A stretch of DNA of 64,000 nucleotides from Acutalibacter sp. (GTDB taxonomy: Bacteria > Bacillota > Clostridia > Oscillospirales > Acutalibacteraceae): contig JAHHRN010000001.1 of the NCBI GenBank assembly GCA_020025775.1, positions 124,001-188,000 of the forward strand. Reading direction: 5' to 3'. Both the position numbers and the translations under genes were made by a program. The notes below the pieces were generated by a model. The model was not told the origin of the DNA. It saw only the letters and a program-made list of their open reading frames with translations, and made no database searches. Shown here in pieces: positions 33,735 through 42,805 of the stretch. The first letter of the stretch is position 1, and each line of letters begins with the position of its first letter.

Positions 33735-33965
33735 ACCGGCGTCCACCGAATCACGGGAGTCGCGAACGCGCGACGGCGATTCACGGGAAAGTTAGTACAG
33801 ACTTTTTACAGATAGTTCGCACAGCCGAGTAGGCTCGGCACCCAATCTCGGGAGAGATAGTGCGATTTTTTACTCGTAGTTCGCTCAACGTATTTTGTGC
33901 AGATTTTATCTGCGTAAAAGAGAGCATCCCGTAGGGGCGGATATTATCCGCCCGCAAGTAAAGAT
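33735..33965 (+). repeat. hairpin-rich composite repeat element, copy 3 (3' truncated)
   Basis: Begins CACCGAATCACGGGAGTCGCG; has the hairpins GTCGCG-AACG-CGCGAC and GCCGAG-TAGG-CTCGGC, two ATAGTTCGC / GTAGTTCGC boxes, GCAGAT-TTT-ATCTGC, and the CCCGTAGGGGCGGATATTATC arm. It then stops before the CCGCTTTT module. The first ~100 bases are near-identical to part of copy 2, suggesting a recent local duplication. Confidence 0.8.
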
Positions 33966-34036
33966 TCGCTTCCATTTGATATGGCATACTGTAAAAATCG
34001 CCTCAAAAATATTCTAAAGGCATAATCTAAAACTAT

Positions 34037-34068
34037 AAAAAGAGAACCTTAAACGGGGTTCTCTTTTT
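34037..34068. terminator. bidirectional terminator-like hairpin
   Basis: Stem AAAAAGAGAACC / GGTTCTCTTTTT with a loop of 8; T runs on both strands. No gene ends close by; it may mark the end of plus-strand transcription through the repeats. Confidence 0.65.
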
Positions 34069-34107
34069 GTTTACGAAATTATTTTTTTAATTTTAAACAA
34101 CCATCAC

Positions 34108-34131
34108 GGGCGGATATTATCCGCCCCTACG
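34108..34131 (-). repeat. solo copy of the GGGCGGATATTATCCGCCC module
   Basis: Palindrome GGGCGGATATTATCCGCCC followed by CTACG; on the minus strand it reads CGTAGGGGCGGATAATATCC plus the rest of the arm, the same module found near the 3' part of all three large copies, here alone and inverted relative to copies 2 and 3. Confidence 0.7.
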
Positions 34132-34170
34132 AAGTTCTGTTTCTATAAACGTAACAATAAAACTTTCTCT

Positions 34171-34195
34171 CCTTCCCCTTTGTCAAAGGGGAAGG
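34171..34195. repeat. short palindromic repeat
   Basis: CCTTCCCCTTT-GTC-AAAGGGGAAGG, 11-bp stem with a 3-nt loop. Similar CCTTTGTCAAAGG palindromes are, from memory, scattered in many gut Clostridia genomes; only one copy is in this window. Confidence 0.5.
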
Positions 34196-34250
34196 AAAAA
34201 GAGCTTTGTCATTTAGGCAAAATCAGCTTATTTATTTGAAGAACCAACGA

Positions 34251-34279
34251 AAAAAGCCGACCATAAAGGTCGGCTTTTT
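34251..34279. terminator. terminator of the pilus operon (bidirectional form)
   Basis: Stem AAAAAGCCGACC / GGTCGGCTTTTT with a 5-nt loop, 9 bases after the stop of the last pilus gene on the minus strand. T runs on both sides, so it also stops transcription arriving from the left. Confidence 0.9.
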
Positions 34280-34287
34280 ATTTTACT

Positions 34288-35433
34288 TTAATCTGCGGCA
34301 AGCATGGCCACAAGAGATACGGGAAGCAGAACACACTTACCGACCTTTAAAAGGGCGGGATGCTCGGCTGCCATATTCACAAGTGCCGGAGACCACGTAT
34401 TATAATAGGCATCGATGATTTGGTTACCCAATTCGGTTTTGGCGAGAACATTGTCGCGGAAATCGTGCAACGCACCGACCGCCTGCGCCTCATATCTTGA
34501 GCCGCGCATGGACAGCTTACCAAAGCAAAGACCTGCGCCCTGAATATCAATGCCTGCTCCCTCTACATTCTGCGATTCCAAGAAAGATTTTGTGGAAACA
34601 TAGCGCAAAACGTTTGCCGGCATCTGTGCACTGGCATAATGGGCTGTATCCACCGGACACAGACCTTCATTATTTAATTTTTCATTTGTCCAACCGGCAA
34701 CACCGATGTCACCTGCGGTTTGCGTAATATCGCCGTTATTCTCGTAATTCACCTTTTGGTTCTTCGCCATATTATTCATGGTGAACGAGGTTTTCAGCTC
34801 ATAATTACCGCCGATAGATGGCGGTGTGGAAATCAGCACATCTACCGTGGCGCGCAGATAGGCATCTTCACCGTCACCGTAAACATAGGACGGATTCTCT
34901 TCCGTGCCCTCTTTTTTTACGCCTACAGGTGCTGTAGCCACATGGAAGCTAATGTCGAGCGGCACATCCTCATCGAGAAGATACCGCGTCAAGCTTACCG
35001 GCTTTTTCCCTGCGCCGCGCTCTAAAACATAAATCAAAGAACCGGCATCGGGATTCGTCGGGTCCGGGGACTGCGCATAAATATAGGCATAGGTATCATT
35101 ACCCTCGTTCGGCACACCTTGCATAACGGCAAGCGGCAATTTCGGGTCATGATTTGCTTGCTTCACCGGCGGCTGCGGTTTTTCTGTACGGAACAGAGAA
35201 ATGGTCGCCGAATTGTTCAAGGCCTCCGATCGAAGCTCAAAGTACTGCATAACATGCAGAGCCGCATTTTGTGCTTTCCAACGCGCTTCAATCATGCGAT
35301 AGCGACGGAAGAAGGCGTTCGAAAGTTGCACTGTCATAAGAAGTACGAGCCCCAGAATGAGGATGGTTACCATTAGTTCAACCAAGGTGAAGCCGCCTTG
35401 CTTCTTTTTGAGGGTATTTAATTTTTCGCGCAT
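34288..35433 (-). CDS. large prepilin-like protein (type IV pilus minor pilin)
   Basis: 381 residues. The N-terminus MREKLNTLKKKQGG|FTLVEL has a type III prepilin signal: short basic leader, cleavage after Gly14, Phe+1, Glu+5, then ~20 hydrophobic residues. The C-terminal domain (~60-381) is not recognised and has no cysteine pair typical of major pilins; it is larger than PilW/PulJ-type minor pilins (~200-350). AAGGAGG is 8 bases before the ATG. Last gene of the operon, 66 nt after the giant prepilin, with a GC-rich hairpin between. Confidence 0.85.
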   Translation of the reverse strand: MREKLNTLKKKQGGFTLVELMVTILILGLVLLMTVQLSNAFFRRYRMIEARWKAQNAALHVMQYFELRSEALNNSATISLFRTEKPQPPVKQANHDPKLPLAVMQGVPNEGNDTYAYIYAQSPDPTNPDAGSLIYVLERGAGKKPVSLTRYLLDEDVPLDISFHVATAPVGVKKEGTEENPSYVYGDGEDAYLRATVDVLISTPPSIGGNYELKTSFTMNNMAKNQKVNYENNGDITQTAGDIGVAGWTNEKLNNEGLCPVDTAHYASAQMPANVLRYVSTKSFLESQNVEGAGIDIQGAGLCFGKLSMRGSRYEAQAVGALHDFRDNVLAKTELGNQIIDAYYNTWSPALVNMAAEHPALLKVGKCVLLPVSLVAMLAAD

Positions 35434-35458
35434 AAGCTTTTCCTCCTTGGCTTTAAGG

Positions 35459-35492
35459 TTTCGCCGCGGCACCTTTTGCACCGCGGCGGAAA
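35459..35492 (-). other. GC-rich intercistronic hairpin in the pilus operon
   Basis: Stem TTTCGCCGCGG / CCGCGGCGGAAA (one bulged G), loop of ~11, between the giant prepilin and the last prepilin and just upstream of the latter's ribosome binding site. No T run, so more likely an mRNA stability or processing element than a terminator. Confidence 0.5.
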
Positions 35493-35499
35493 TTTAAAA

Positions 35500-38400
35500 T
35501 TAGTCATTTCGGCTGGCAACGGAGTTGATACCATCAATATCTAACAGCTCAAATGTATCGTTGCCCTTGTTTGTCCACGCTCTTGTATAGGCTTTTTTGC
35601 CTTTTTCCTTTGCAGGGTTGCAAAGACGCCAACCGCCGTCCCATTTTTCATTCGGATTACCGGCGCAAGGCTTCGAGGGGTCACGGGCATAGAAGAGCAC
35701 GGCGTGCTCACGCTCTTTGCCTATACTGCTACCGGTGTAGTCATATTCGCCGTTATCGTTTTCGTCGATATAACCCATTGCGTACCACATACCGTTGGAA
35801 TAGGAAATCTGCGTGATGTTGCAGTTCTCCATATCACTGATTTGAACGGCATGCCAAATGTAATTGCAGTTGTTTTCAGTCGGGCCCTTATCTTTACCGC
35901 CGCTCTGGTCATACCAGGTGCGGACGCAAACCCAAGAACCTTCACTCGAGGTTTGTTTTACAGCGCCTTTAGAGCAGTAGGTAATGCCGTCTTCCTTAAT
36001 CGGATTGGCAAGGCCCTGCACGCCGACAGCTACCCAAGTATCGTTGGCGTATTCCAAATCCTCCACGGTATCCAAAGGCGAAATAAAGGCATGTTCCTTT
36101 AAGATGCTTTCATCTACGGAGAAGTTGTGCGGATGGAAGAGAGAACCGTCGCCGGAATGTTTGGTTGCCAAAATCAAGCTGCGCTTGTCAAGATAGGTAT
36201 TGGTATACATCGGGTTATGCGTTTTAAAGTCTTTATCATCCTTCCAGTTTGTGGGTTCTCTGTTATACCACGAACTCATTTCTGCATTGCTAATCGGCAA
36301 GGTATAGGTACCGGTTTTAACCGCTGTGGCACCGTGCACACCTTCTGTCCAGCTGTGCTTAAAGGTCAAATGCCCTTTATATTTGCCTTCATCATCGTAA
36401 ATCGGGTCATCAAGCTCTGTGCCCCATTTATCTTTGTACTCATTGGCATATTTGAGCTTCTGATAGGATTGGAATTCTGCATCAATGCGGTTGGAGTTTT
36501 CGCCGCCGGTCCAGTAGTTCCAGTCCATCATAGTACCGTCGCTGGCACCCCACATAGCTTCGGGGTCACCGTTCCAACGCTCACCCCAGCATACGCAGTT
36601 GAGGCGCTTATCCTGCAGAATATGACCCATGAGGTAAGAGTAGCGGTCTACAGGATGACGTCTGTCATACATATTGTCACGAATTGCATAGAAGAGCGGA
36701 TGATAAACATCTCGCCAGTAGCCGGCAGAAACCGCCTGATGCATACTGTTTTCGTTATTACCGATAATTGTATGGTCCTTGTTACGGGAGGAGAAATAAT
36801 CCCCCGTAGAGAAGAACTGGTTAAATACGTTACTCTCGGTTCGAAGGTTTACACCGCTATTGTCATTCTTCGGATTCAAGCCCTCGGCATCTTTACCGCC
36901 GGCACGGAGTAAAACTACACCGTTATTCATAACCGTCGGTACTGCTAATTCTTTATAACCGTCATTCTGGGTCTGATTTTCATAAACCAAGCCGCTGACA
37001 GTATAGCCAACCGCCATGGAAATGTAGTTTACGGTTTCGTTGCCCTTTTTATCGTAGGAAACGAAGCGAATGGTATCCGAGTCGGAAATCGTTAAGCTGT
37101 CATCAAAGGTCCATTCAAATACACCAGAGTGAATATCCCAACGGCTGGGAGAATGGTCGAAGATGCTGTGCTTAAACCGTTTTCCGGAAATCGCATAGGG
37201 ATGCGACAAATAGGAAACCGTGATTTCCGTTTCATTTTGCAGCTGCATCGGGCCGATATTCAACGGATAATACGCCTTAGAAGCTACGTTGGAATTTACG
37301 CCTTCGGACTTATTCGTTAAGTTTTTGAAAAGACCGGGACAACGTTCTTTATTATAGTTTTCAGGTCCGCAAAGGCCGGAAATTGCGAAGTTGTTTTCCT
37401 TGGTTTTGCTGTAATCCCAAATATGGCCGTTCAAAATTAAATCTACATCCATCTTACGGGAAGAAATTAAATCTGGAATTAAGCCGCCGTGCTTAATATA
37501 AAGCTGTTCTTCTTTCTCTTCTTTGGACAAAATCTTACCTAACGGAATGTGATAATCTTCTGTACCGTTGTCTTTATAGGCAAGGCCCAAGGTACCACGC
37601 CATTCACTGGTGAAGGGGGAGTTGTTGCGCACGCCCTCGTCGGTAGCCCAAAGGTCCATAACCGCAGGAATATAGCCACAATACAGCGTGTAGGAATTCT
37701 GCGGATATTTCTTGTTGGTATAGTTATGCTCCATCATAATAGAATCTACAGAAGTTAAAACAATCGGGTTCTTCTGGCGTTGATCCAATTCGTTAAAGCT
37801 TTCATAGGATTCGATTTGCGTTGCATCGATTGTATGTGTTGCCGCTTTGGGTTTAATCGGAATGCCGTTGACCATCGGGGCATCCGGATGCGCGAGGTTA
37901 TACTGCTTATCGGCTTCGGAAATACCCGAGAAGCTCTGGAACCAGCTGCCCTTGCCAAAGCTGTTGGTATAGCGGTTTTCAATGCCCTGGTTCTTCGATG
38001 TACCAATGCTTTCCATAAAGAAAGAGGTATCGGAAACATGCAACGGTACGTTGGACTTACCTTCAAGTGCATTTACGCTAAACACCGTTTGCGCATATAA
38101 TCTATTATAAATGGTCTGCGGATTTTTAATATCTTCGTTGGGCGGGTTCAGGTCGATACCCTTGTTCGGCTTATTGGCGATACCGCCTGTACCGGGCTGT
38201 TCTACCGTGGGCTTTTGATAGAAATAACTGGACTGAACTTCTGACGCATAGACATGGTTAGAGGTAATCTTGGTTTCGCCATTTTCTTTCTTATAGTCTG
38301 TGACATAGTCACCGCCCCAACCGTAGTTGCCGGTGGCTTCGTTCTTCCAGAAGCGACGAATTTGCCCGTTGTCGCCGCACATGTGGTAATAGCCTTCCTT

Positions 38401-39369
38401 ATTGGGGAAGCCTTGACCGTTATTGCCTTCGCCGACGCCGACCCATTCGACGTCATTCATTGCCGAGTTGAGGGTAATTTGACCGAGACTGCCCTTGGGG
38501 TCTCTGTTGTTCATGACCTTACGCACGATTTGCAATTCACCGTGCTCATCATCGACTCTGCCAAGATCATCGAGCGGCTCACCGCTGGTAACATAATAGT
38601 AATAGTTATTGTCGCTTGCGGCTTCACCAACCATAATTACAGTCGGCGCGTCGATTTCGATTTTGATTTCAAAGCCCAACTCATGCTGAATATATAAGGG
38701 CGAGTGGGTAAAGGAAATCTGGTCATTATCGCCCATAAGCGTAAGGTAGCCGATAGCGGAATTGCTAGGTTCTACCGTAAACTTATAATACTTGTCACTG
38801 ACCTCCTGCTTTACGCCGCTTTCATCGGTGTAAAACAGTTTAATTTCGCCGACCTTATTGCCGCTGAAGTGGAAGCCTACACCGTAAAGGGTAATGGCTT
38901 TACGCATAAAGTCGTCGGAAATATGACGGGGGAATGCAACCATTTGTGCCGTAACCGAGTTACAAATAAAGGTGCTGAAGCCCTTACCCGGTGCTTCCGG
39001 CGTAGAAATAATGGAATGACCGTTAATGGTTTGCAGACGCTCGTCTTTATTGACAGCTTTGTCATTCGCCTTTAACGGCGTAACGCCGCTTTTTTCGCTG
39101 TGAAATTCCAAGGGCATATTGGCGGTTACAGTTTCGTAAGCGCCGTTTGCGCCGTCATTACCAATCAACTTTTCGATAACACCGACGGAATAATAGCCCT
39201 CTTTGATTCTTTTGCCTGCTAAAGCGATATTTTGGAATGAAGACTGCGCCAAAGGTAAAAAGGTAATGAGGGCAACCATTAAAATTGCCATAGCTACAAG
39301 CACTTCTACAAGGGTCATACCCTGTTTATCCTGCAGCTTGTTTTCTGCCTTTTTTCGGATGCTTTTCAT
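35500..39369 (-). CDS. giant prepilin-like protein, 1289 residues
   Basis: N-terminus MKSIRKKAENKLQDKQG|MTLVEV is a type III prepilin signal: Gly17 before the cleavage site, Glu at +5, then a hydrophobic helix (VLVAMAILMVALITFLPLAQ). The other ~1240 residues form an extracellular region far larger than any usual minor pilin. Near the C-terminus (~1110-1220) two Trp-rich repeats appear: 'YANDTWVAVGVQGLANP' and 'YSNGMWYAMGYIDENDNG', the style of beta-propeller/BNR-like adhesin repeats. Middle region: many aromatic, Gly and Asn residues; few cysteines. Likely a pilus-tip adhesin carried by a minor pilin, by analogy with tip-located large minor pilins; this is inference. Start set by AAAGGAG 8 bases upstream. 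Confidence 0.8.
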   Translation of the reverse strand: MKSIRKKAENKLQDKQGMTLVEVLVAMAILMVALITFLPLAQSSFQNIALAGKRIKEGYYSVGVIEKLIGNDGANGAYETVTANMPLEFHSEKSGVTPLKANDKAVNKDERLQTINGHSIISTPEAPGKGFSTFICNSVTAQMVAFPRHISDDFMRKAITLYGVGFHFSGNKVGEIKLFYTDESGVKQEVSDKYYKFTVEPSNSAIGYLTLMGDNDQISFTHSPLYIQHELGFEIKIEIDAPTVIMVGEAASDNNYYYYVTSGEPLDDLGRVDDEHGELQIVRKVMNNRDPKGSLGQITLNSAMNDVEWVGVGEGNNGQGFPNKEGYYHMCGDNGQIRRFWKNEATGNYGWGGDYVTDYKKENGETKITSNHVYASEVQSSYFYQKPTVEQPGTGGIANKPNKGIDLNPPNEDIKNPQTIYNRLYAQTVFSVNALEGKSNVPLHVSDTSFFMESIGTSKNQGIENRYTNSFGKGSWFQSFSGISEADKQYNLAHPDAPMVNGIPIKPKAATHTIDATQIESYESFNELDQRQKNPIVLTSVDSIMMEHNYTNKKYPQNSYTLYCGYIPAVMDLWATDEGVRNNSPFTSEWRGTLGLAYKDNGTEDYHIPLGKILSKEEKEEQLYIKHGGLIPDLISSRKMDVDLILNGHIWDYSKTKENNFAISGLCGPENYNKERCPGLFKNLTNKSEGVNSNVASKAYYPLNIGPMQLQNETEITVSYLSHPYAISGKRFKHSIFDHSPSRWDIHSGVFEWTFDDSLTISDSDTIRFVSYDKKGNETVNYISMAVGYTVSGLVYENQTQNDGYKELAVPTVMNNGVVLLRAGGKDAEGLNPKNDNSGVNLRTESNVFNQFFSTGDYFSSRNKDHTIIGNNENSMHQAVSAGYWRDVYHPLFYAIRDNMYDRRHPVDRYSYLMGHILQDKRLNCVCWGERWNGDPEAMWGASDGTMMDWNYWTGGENSNRIDAEFQSYQKLKYANEYKDKWGTELDDPIYDDEGKYKGHLTFKHSWTEGVHGATAVKTGTYTLPISNAEMSSWYNREPTNWKDDKDFKTHNPMYTNTYLDKRSLILATKHSGDGSLFHPHNFSVDESILKEHAFISPLDTVEDLEYANDTWVAVGVQGLANPIKEDGITYCSKGAVKQTSSEGSWVCVRTWYDQSGGKDKGPTENNCNYIWHAVQISDMENCNITQISYSNGMWYAMGYIDENDNGEYDYTGSSIGKEREHAVLFYARDPSKPCAGNPNEKWDGGWRLCNPAKEKGKKAYTRAWTNKGNDTFELLDIDGINSVASRND

Positions 39370-39405
39370 TTCGCAGACTCCTTTCTGTCGTTTTAGTTTC
39401 AAAGC

Positions 39406-41031
39406 TTATTCCCAGATAATATAGGTACCGTCACCGGGGCTAGGTACTACAGTATCTGTAATGGAATCGTATTGTCTGTTTTTCTGCGGATCTACCTTTC
39501 GCATGCTAGGCGGTTCGCCGTTTTTGGTGCCCGCGGAATACACGGTGGATTCTTTATCGTAATAGAAATTGCGGGTTCTTTCGAATTGCTGAATTACCTG
39601 TGGTGCCATGCGCTTCTTTTCAATCTCGGAATCGAGGAAGAACTTGAGCAAATCTACACCATAGGGAACACCGGTTTTCTCGTTTTGCTTTTTAAAGGTG
39701 AAATCGCCGTCGAAATAATAGGTTTCACCTGCCGAGAAGGCTTTATATCTTCTGGTATTGCCGCCGCGTGTAATGAAGTTTACATAAACATCGCCGCCGA
39801 AATACACCTGACCGCAGGCACCGAGACCGTCTGCCGATTTAGGCTGCGGGTCCACAACGGTGGTTGTAACGGTAGAGGGTGTACCCAAAACTACAGTTGA
39901 GAAGCGGTAGTTACGGGCGATTTTTGCCGCAAGGCCCGAAATCCAACTGGTAAAACCGTTGGCACTGTTGGTCTGCGGGTCGTAAACATATAAATCCACG
40001 TTGCCGTTGATAACAATTTGGTTGCCGCGCAAAAGCAGAGTGTTAAAATGCTTTCTGCTCGGCTCGGTATTAATGTCACCGTCGATAAAGAGGTTTGCCA
40101 TGGACAAGAAACCTGCGGCGTGGTCCTCAGAGGCATCACGGCCGGTATTTTTAAAGTGAATGGGAATTTGTCTGTCCTTTTCATCCTTCGGTGCACGGAT
40201 AACCATGTTACCTGAGGTACAGCCAATCGGCATGGGCAGGTTTTGTACACGCCCGTGCGGATATTTATTGTTCGGGTCAAATAAATCTTTCAGTGCTTTG
40301 AGAATATCATCAATCCAGCCGCAGTTAATGGAAATATAGGTTTTTTCCACTAACGAAGTGGAGTCACTTGCCGCCGATTCCAAGTCAATAGCGCCGGTTT
40401 TATCCAGCCAACCCTTGGAGGTAACATCTACGAGCGGCACGATGTAGGCCTTTTTCACGCTCCTCTTATCCTTGCAGTAGCCGATAGAAGTAAAGCGCTT
40501 AATATATTCCGTTTTAGGCTCGGTGGGATATTTGCCGTTGGCATCCGGTGTGAGCGGATTGCCCGCATCATCGTGCGTTTTCGGCATTTGATAGGTCTGC
40601 TTATCGTTGGTAATGGTAACGCGGTAATAGCCGATATAAGGCTCCGCCGGCAAATTGGGTTCGTCGCCGTAGCCGCCGTTCACATAGGTTGTGCCGTCTT
40701 TTAATAAAACCACCCAGTTTGTAGTAATGGTTTCATCGGTCGACTCTACGCCGTCATCATCGGTTTTTTTCAGGAACTCCTGCACACCTGCGTGCTCGGC
40801 ATCGTTTTTCAGTAAGGCATCCTGGAACATGAATACCGAAGCCTCAATACCGGAACGCGCAATATATTCTGCCTTTTGGCGATTGGTTCCGTATTCCAGT
40901 GTTTTTAAGGACTGCATGGTGTAAGCATACATGGAACCGCCCAAAAAAGTCATAATCAGAATTAGCGCCATTACCATAGTCAAGGCGACACCGTGATTAT
41001 CTTTTAACAGATTTTGTTCTTGTTTCTCCAT
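39406..41031 (-). CDS. PilX-like pilus assembly protein
   Basis: 541 residues from MEKQEQNLLKDNHGVALTMV. The N-terminus has the 'GVALTMVMALILIMTFLGGS' hydrophobic segment of the PilX N-terminal family (no Glu+5), followed by 'RQKAEYIARSGIEASVFM', a typical minor-pilin helix. The rest (~100-541) is unrecognised, with an interesting patch 'GNMVIRAP...FKNTGRDASEDHAAGF...LLLRGNQIVINGNVDLYVY' that looks like a repeated beta-helix. The ATG at 41070 that overlaps the pilB stop lacks a ribosome binding site; the chosen one has AAAGGGTGG upstream. Confidence 0.75.
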   Translation of the reverse strand: MEKQEQNLLKDNHGVALTMVMALILIMTFLGGSMYAYTMQSLKTLEYGTNRQKAEYIARSGIEASVFMFQDALLKNDAEHAGVQEFLKKTDDDGVESTDETITTNWVVLLKDGTTYVNGGYGDEPNLPAEPYIGYYRVTITNDKQTYQMPKTHDDAGNPLTPDANGKYPTEPKTEYIKRFTSIGYCKDKRSVKKAYIVPLVDVTSKGWLDKTGAIDLESAASDSTSLVEKTYISINCGWIDDILKALKDLFDPNNKYPHGRVQNLPMPIGCTSGNMVIRAPKDEKDRQIPIHFKNTGRDASEDHAAGFLSMANLFIDGDINTEPSRKHFNTLLLRGNQIVINGNVDLYVYDPQTNSANGFTSWISGLAAKIARNYRFSTVVLGTPSTVTTTVVDPQPKSADGLGACGQVYFGGDVYVNFITRGGNTRRYKAFSAGETYYFDGDFTFKKQNEKTGVPYGVDLLKFFLDSEIEKKRMAPQVIQQFERTRNFYYDKESTVYSAGTKNGEPPSMRKVDPQKNRQYDSITDTVVPSPGDGTYIIWE

Positions 41032-41069
41032 TTCTGCACCACCCTTTGTTCGGATTTGCTTCCACAGCA

Positions 41070-42755
41070 TTAAACGATAACGCGCATCAATTCTTCAATA
41101 GAAGTTTGACCGTGCATCACCTTATAGATGCCCTCGTTTTTAAGGGTAAACATGCCCTGCTGTAAGGCAAGCTTTTTAATTTCTGCACCGTTGGCACGAT
41201 CCAGAATGAGTTTTTTCATTTCTTCGGTAATGGTTAAGAATTCGAATACCGCTTCACGGCCTTTATAACCGGTATTGTTACAGGTCAAACAGCCTTTCGG
41301 CTTATAAAGGGTGAAGGTTTCGCCCGGATATTCATCCACAGGGAAGTCGGGCATAATCTTTAAGAGCTCTTCTTTGGTAATGGTGTATTCCTCTTTGCAC
41401 TTCGGGCAAAGCTTACGCACAAGACGCTGTGCCAACACCCCGACTAAGGAAGAAGCGGTGAGGAAAGGCTCAACGCCCATTTCCTCCAAACGGGTAACGG
41501 CACCTGCGGCGTCGTTGGTATGTAAGGTAGAAAGAACCATATGACCGGTAAGTGCTGCCTCGACGGCGATTTTTGCGGTTTCGCCGTCACGGATTTCACC
41601 GACCATGACGATGTCCGGGTCGGAACGCAAAACGGAACGAAGTGCCGCCGCGAAGGTCATACCAGCACGGTTGTTCATCTGCACCTGATTGATGCCCGCC
41701 ATACGGCGTTCTACCGGGTCTTCCAAGGTAATAACGTTCTTTTCCAGCGTGCTGATTTCCGCAAGCGTTGCATAAAGGGTTGTGGATTTACCGGAACCTG
41801 TAGGGCCGGTAACCAAAACGAAGCCGTAAGGCATGTGAATTGCTTTATCAAAACGCGGGAACTGACGCTCGGAGAAGTGAATATCTTTAATGGTAACATT
41901 GCCCTTGTTACGCTCTAAAAGACGCATAACAATCTTTTCACCGTAAACGGTGGGCATGGTTGCAATACGAATATCTAAGGTTCGGTCTTCGTAGCGCACG
42001 GTCGCACGGCCGTCCTGCGGAATACGCTTTTCCGCAATATCCATACCGCCCAAAACCTTAACACGGGATACGACAGACGGAAAAATTTTAATGGGGTTCT
42101 GCATAACTTCCTGCAAAACACCGTCGATACGGAAACGAACGCGCAAGGATTTTTCGAGCGCTTCGATATGAATATCGGACGCGCCACTCTTAATCGCGTT
42201 GTTGATAATTTGGTTTACGAGCTGAACGGCAGGCTTATCATCAAGGGAAAGCTCTTCGCTTTCGGTGTCGTTATCCTGCAACTCCTCCTCGTCAAAATTT
42301 TCGACGCTGGAGTTCATGTTGGCGAAGTTCTCAATCGCCGCGGCAAGCTCCATATCGGCAACAACCAAGGGGCAAATTTCGAGTCCCGTCATTAAATGCA
42401 GGTTGTCTATCGTGATAATATCATTCGGGTTTTTCATTGCCACATACAAGGTTTTGCCTTCTTGATACAGCGGCAATACATTGTTACGAAACGCCATTTC
42501 CGGTGTAATGAGGTTTGCTGCGCCGGGGTTTACGCCGACATCGTTGATGGAGACATAGCGAAATCCGCTTTTCTGTGCAAGCGTTCTGGCAATATCATCC
42601 TCGGTACAGTAACCGAGCTGTGTTAAAATATTACCAATCAACGCTTTACTGGTTTTTTGGATTTCCAACGCTTCCATGACCTGTGCTTCGGTAACAATAC
42701 CGGCTTTTACAAGTCTGGAGCAGATGCTTCCCGGAAAGAGAACTGGGTTCGACAT
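41070..42755 (-). CDS. pilB: type IV pilus extension ATPase PilB/GspE
   Basis: Cytoplasmic hexameric ATPase that drives pilus assembly. 561 residues. MshEN-type N-domain at ~1-150 ('LVKAGIVTEAQVMEALEIQK'), then the N2 domain ('KSGASDIHIEALEKSLRVRF', ~190), Walker A 'GPTGSGKST' (~318), Asp box/Walker B 'LRSDPDIVMVGEIRDGETA' (~385) and His box. Zinc-type tetracysteine CPKC ... CLTC (~450-495) is present. Best match to an extension motor, not PilT. Confidence 0.95.
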   Translation of the reverse strand: MSNPVLFPGSICSRLVKAGIVTEAQVMEALEIQKTSKALIGNILTQLGYCTEDDIARTLAQKSGFRYVSINDVGVNPGAANLITPEMAFRNNVLPLYQEGKTLYVAMKNPNDIITIDNLHLMTGLEICPLVVADMELAAAIENFANMNSSVENFDEEELQDNDTESEELSLDDKPAVQLVNQIINNAIKSGASDIHIEALEKSLRVRFRIDGVLQEVMQNPIKIFPSVVSRVKVLGGMDIAEKRIPQDGRATVRYEDRTLDIRIATMPTVYGEKIVMRLLERNKGNVTIKDIHFSERQFPRFDKAIHMPYGFVLVTGPTGSGKSTTLYATLAEISTLEKNVITLEDPVERRMAGINQVQMNNRAGMTFAAALRSVLRSDPDIVMVGEIRDGETAKIAVEAALTGHMVLSTLHTNDAAGAVTRLEEMGVEPFLTASSLVGVLAQRLVRKLCPKCKEEYTITKEELLKIMPDFPVDEYPGETFTLYKPKGCLTCNNTGYKGREAVFEFLTITEEMKKLILDRANGAEIKKLALQQGMFTLKNEGIYKVMHGQTSIEELMRVIV

Positions 42756-42805
42756 TTCATCAATCTCCTGTTATATGTACTAATCATTTGAATGAAAATT
42801 CGCAA

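Noticed and set aside
33781..33987. 68-codon minus-strand open frame in repeat copy 3
   Set aside because: A nearly identical frame occurs in the other copies because of the repeat itself; no start signal.
35500..39369. Frameshift or fusion of two genes to explain the giant prepilin
   Set aside because: The frame is uninterrupted for 1289 codons, base composition does not change along it, and no second start signal is seen inside.
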